Source: Heloderma charlesbogerti (taxonomy: Eukaryota > Chordata > Lepidosauria > Squamata > Helodermatidae). Taken from it: a stretch of DNA of 64,000 bases. The notes under the pieces are model-generated. The model worked only from the letters and a program-made list of their open reading frames with translations, made no database searches and was not told the origin of the DNA. A program made the translations under genes and the position numbers. Location: contig JANEZZ010002885.1 in the NCBI GenBank assembly GCA_026122225.1, forward strand, positions 434,001-498,000, given 5' to 3'. Position 1 is the first letter of the stretch. The number at the start of each line of letters is the position of its first letter. This document shows positions 63,177 to 64,000 of the stretch, in pieces.

Positions 63177-64000
63177 GAATATTAAAGCTTTTAGGGCTCC
63201 AATGCTGCCATCATGGCAGCTGTGCAAATACTTTTGCTGGATCCCATTATCTTGAACAAAGACCACCAAATATGATTGCATGGGTAACCGCTATAGGTCA
63301 CTGTTCACCTGGACTAAATTTTGAAAAGACAAACTAGGCCTTTCTCCTCTACTATGAATCCCCTGTGTTACCCATTCTCCCACTTACCCAACTCTAACAC
63401 CCCCTTCCAGAAAGACTTATGTTATTTTGGCATTCCTTGTTGAGTGTAAGGCCATGTTTTGAGACTGTACACAATGGACATTCTTTTGGCTTTCTGGAAC
63501 TCATTATAGGTTTGATACTTTCCTACCATATCAAAAGGCATGAAGCAATGGGGGGGGGGCTTCCAGCTGTCACCTTGAGTTTGTGATTCAGTGTTGAATG
63601 TTAGGAAGGAATTGCATTTGGTGAATATCACTTTCAGAGTACGCGAAGCAACACTTCATCATCCTTAGGTCAACCCTCAGGTGTCTCCCTATGCCATTGA
63701 GTTGTCCCTCATGTAATGTTAGCATCAGTAACCCTGTCAGAAATATATTAAGCTTTATTGAGGTCAGAAACCACACAAATGAAAACTCTGACCATTTTTG
63801 ATATCTTTACAGGGTGATACAAATGTGTTTTGGTGGAAAGAACCTATTGGCCAAGAATACACTCAATATCTAGCCTGCAGCAAAACTAGCAAGATGCATT
63901 AGTGTGGACAGAAGCCAGGTAGCACGGCTTACAGACAGCATCAGTTCATTGTTGGGATATGAACTTGTTGCAGGCCATTAATCAGGTTGGTATGCTGGAA
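63177..64000. other. No assignable feature
   Basis: Poly-G run at 63550-63559; otherwise nothing recognisable. Confidence 0.35.

Overview
This window looks like repeat-dense, gene-poor nuclear DNA of a squamate reptile, most likely a lizard. The call rests on the repeat repertoire: Bov-B (RTE) LINEs in three sizes, a Sauria-type SINE tail, CR1 and L2-type LINE 3' ends, tRNA-derived and MIR/CORE-like SINEs, and many hAT-type DNA elements. I found no convincing host exon, rRNA gene or tRNA gene. The long open frames are Bov-B ORF pieces, a hAT transposase remnant, a frame lying inside a solo LTR, and one unrecognised ~120-codon frame on the minus strand near 35.0-35.4 kb.

The dominant feature is a family of CpG-rich, non-autonomous hAT-like elements, called hAT-PAL here. 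They run TAGGGATG...CATCCCTA and ten copies lie in 64 kb: 31-975, 11190-11901, 36932-37885, 40076-40567, 42404-43365, 52284-52685, 52705-53571, 54131-54659, 56520-57040 and 58782-59416. Eight have a perfect 8-bp target-site duplication and two have a decayed one. Most of the interior is a chain of palindromes: TGATAGGCTACGTAAA-type hairpins alternate with ACGCAAATGGCGGC/GCCGCCATTTGCGT-type hairpins. In the longest copies neighbouring hairpins mirror one another, so palindromes nest inside larger palindromes. This is the least ordinary structure in the window.

Layout. 0-1 kb: hAT-PAL. 2.2-4.1 kb: RTE tail, solo LTR, L2 tail. 5.5 kb: Sauria SINE tail. 7.0-7.9 kb: small palindromic MITEs and an L2 tail. 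10.5-12.8 kb: a TIR element (X) split by CR1, itself split by hAT-PAL, then a hAT MITE. 14.6-15.7 and 17.0-19.6 kb: truncated and internally deleted Bov-B. 20-26 kb: CORE-SINE, MITEs, CR1/L3-like tail. 26.4-27.7 kb: L2 interrupted by a repeat (Z) that is interrupted by a solo LTR. 28.3-32.0 kb: a 160-bp near-perfect inverted duplication abutting a full-length Bov-B. 32.1-34.4 kb: nested SINE/MITE/L2 and another SINE. 35.6-38.0 kb: short W repeats split by a Harbinger-like element and hAT-PAL. 38.5-40.7 kb: L2 tail and a second X-CR1 chimera split by hAT-PAL. 40.7-44.4 kb: a 3.7-kb hAT with a BED-finger transposase remnant split by hAT-PAL. 44.7-46.1 kb: two SINEs. 47-50 kb: repeat Z, 5S-like fragment, L2 pieces. 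52-60 kb: a cluster of five hAT-PAL copies with CR1/L2 coding relics. 60-64 kb: CORE-SINEs and mostly unassigned sequence.

The nesting gives relative ages. L2, CR1/L3-like, CORE-SINE, X and W repeats are old hosts. tRNA-SINEs, Z and the large hAT are intermediate. hAT-PAL and the full-length Bov-B are young, because their target duplications are mostly intact. All family names are assigned from memory of sequence features; no database was searched.
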